NCBI GenBank assembly: GCA_025927795.1
Contig: JAICKT010000269.1
Location: 1 to 6,129, forward strand
DNA: 6,129 nt
Direction: 5' to 3'
Source: Parafilimonas sp.
GTDB taxonomy: Bacteria > Bacteroidota > Bacteroidia > Chitinophagales > Chitinophagaceae
Part shown: positions 5,606 to 6,129 of the stretch, piece by piece
How the letters are laid out: every line of letters begins with the position of its first letter
Position numbering within the stretch: position 1 is the first letter of the stretch
Program-made: the position numbers and the translations under genes
Notes under the pieces: model-generated
Database searches by the model: none
The model's input: the letters and a program-made list of their open reading frames with translations, nothing else
What the model was told of the DNA's origin: nothing

Positions 5606-5896
5606 TTACTGTACTGACTGCATTTGCTTTACTTCATTCACAAATTCTTTGGAAGGCTTAAAAGCAGGGATGTAATGTTCGGGTATATGAACAGCAACAT
5701 TCTTTTTAATGTTTCTGCCAATTTTCGCAGCACGTTTTTTTGTAATAAAGCTGCCAAACCCTCTAATGTAAATGTTCTCTCCTTTGGCAATGTTAGTTTT
5801 GATTTCCTTAATCAAAGATTCAACAGTAACCAGCACGTCAACTTTGGGAATTCCTGTTTTATCAGAAATGTTATTGATAAGATCAGATTGGCGCAT
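5606..5896 (-). CDS. HU/IHF-family DNA-binding protein
   Basis: This 96-residue histone-like protein has the full family layout. Two N-terminal helices (2-40, with MRQSDLINNISDKTGIPK and a dimerising helix) are followed by the hinge GFGSF (46-50) and the DNA-binding arm starting GRN (60-62). The return strand is HIPEHYIPAF and the last helix is KPSKEFVNEV (80-89). Such proteins dimerise, bend DNA and organise the nucleoid. The proline that normally follows GRN and wedges between base pairs is Ile63 here. This substitution seems usual for one Bacteroidota subgroup but suggests different bending. The TPR gene follows after 21 bp. The ATG at 5894-5896 has no Shine-Dalgarno sequence, as is normal for the phylum. 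It looks like the first gene of the series ending at the ribonuclease. Confidence 0.93.
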   Translation of the reverse strand: MRQSDLINNISDKTGIPKVDVLVTVESLIKEIKTNIAKGENIYIRGFGSFITKKRAAKIGRNIKKNVAVHIPEHYIPAFKPSKEFVNEVKQMQSVQ

Positions 5897-6015
5897 GGGT
5901 AATGTTTTAATGTTAATACAAGCCTAAATGTAAAACATTCATTTAAAAAGAAAATAATTTTTTAAAATAAAATTCAAAATAATTTATTGATGAAGTTTAA
6001 TAATGATGAATGAGA
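5897..6015 (-). promoter_or_regulatory. Gap between mutS and the HU gene, with an inverted repeat and a candidate promoter
   Basis: The 119 bp gap is about 80 percent AT and contains no gene I can support. A perfect 9-base inverted repeat lies just before the HU start: AATGTTTTA at 5901-5909 and TAAAACATT at 5931-5939. The distal arm also forms the small palindrome AATGT-AAA-ACATT (5927-5939). On the minus strand TACATTTA (5932-5925) differs from the Bacteroidota -7 element TAnnTTTG in one base, but no good TTG box sits at the right distance. The repeat could be an autoregulatory operator or a leader hairpin. The promoter call is weak. Confidence 0.35.
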
Positions 6016-6129
6016 TTATTTAAGCAGGTTTTTTATTTCACTTAATTTCATTAAAGCCTCTACCGGCGTTAAGCGGTTAATATCTATATTCTCTAATAGC
6101 TGCCTGATGGTTTCAATCGTTTGAGAATG
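6016..6129 (-). CDS. mutS: DNA mismatch repair protein MutS, C-terminal 37 residues (partial)
   Basis: The minus-strand frame is open from the window edge to the TAA at 6016-6018 and gives 37 residues. The segment ENIDINRLTPVEALMKLSEI followed by KNLLK matches the characteristic MutS tail (D-x-x-x-LTP-x-EAL-x-x-L-x-x-IK-x-L), which lies beyond the ATPase and helix-turn-helix region. MutS recognises mismatched bases and recruits MutL. The ATPase and mismatch-binding domains lie outside the window, so nothing can be said about their integrity. I see no strong terminator in the 119 bp before the HU gene, so read-through is possible. Confidence 0.9.
   Translation of the reverse strand, partial: HSQTIETIRQLLENIDINRLTPVEALMKLSEIKNLLK

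Noticed and set aside
5346..5902. Open plus-strand frames opposite the TPR N-terminus and the HU gene
   Set aside because: Both are shadows of clearly recognised minus-strand genes and carry no motif of their own.

Overview
The window looks like ordinary core chromosome of a low-GC member of the Bacteroidota, most likely Chitinophagaceae-like. This is inferred from three things: AT-rich DNA with almost no Shine-Dalgarno sequences before the starts; Bacteroidota-type versions of the Rne/Rng ribonuclease, the HU-like protein and the tiny AURKAIP1/COX24-type protein; and typical AT-rich intergenic DNA with short repeats. Except for the gene remnant at the left edge, every gene is on the minus strand, so transcription runs from right to left.

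Right edge (about 5606-6129): the last 37 codons of mutS (mismatch repair) are followed by an AT-rich gap of about 120 bp. Next comes an HU/IHF-family gene whose usual intercalating proline is replaced by isoleucine.

Centre (2903-5896): HU, a membrane-anchored TPR protein, a 31-residue very basic AURKAIP1/COX24-type protein (4617-4712) and an Rne/Rng-family endoribonuclease follow each other on one strand. A clear intrinsic terminator closes the series at 2903-2925. The gaps are 21 bp, 29 bp and 136 bp; the last, before the ribonuclease, contains a GC-rich hairpin and an inverted repeat. The ribonuclease most plausibly begins at the GTG at 4480, not at the upstream TTG at 4594. The group links chromosome packaging, RNA processing and probably the ribosome.

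Left half (100-2803): lpd (dihydrolipoyl dehydrogenase, the E3 of 2-oxoacid dehydrogenase complexes) is followed by a 176 bp intergenic stretch rich in heptamer repeats and AACCTG/CAGGTT palindromes. Then come a Rid-family protein lacking the catalytic arginine of true RidA and, only 5 bp further on, a short-chain dehydrogenase with a His in place of the usual active-site Asn. These last two form a likely two-gene operon. At the extreme left, 28 codons of a plus-strand gene (possibly a PBP4/DacB-type carboxypeptidase C-terminus) converge on the dehydrogenase with a 10 bp gap.

I found no CRISPR array, tRNA, rRNA, insertion sequence, phage gene or defence system, and nothing I would call a new multi-gene system. 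The points most worth a second look are the easily missed 31-codon gene, the ribonuclease leader, the heptamer and palindrome intergenic region, and the three residue substitutions at family-defining positions.
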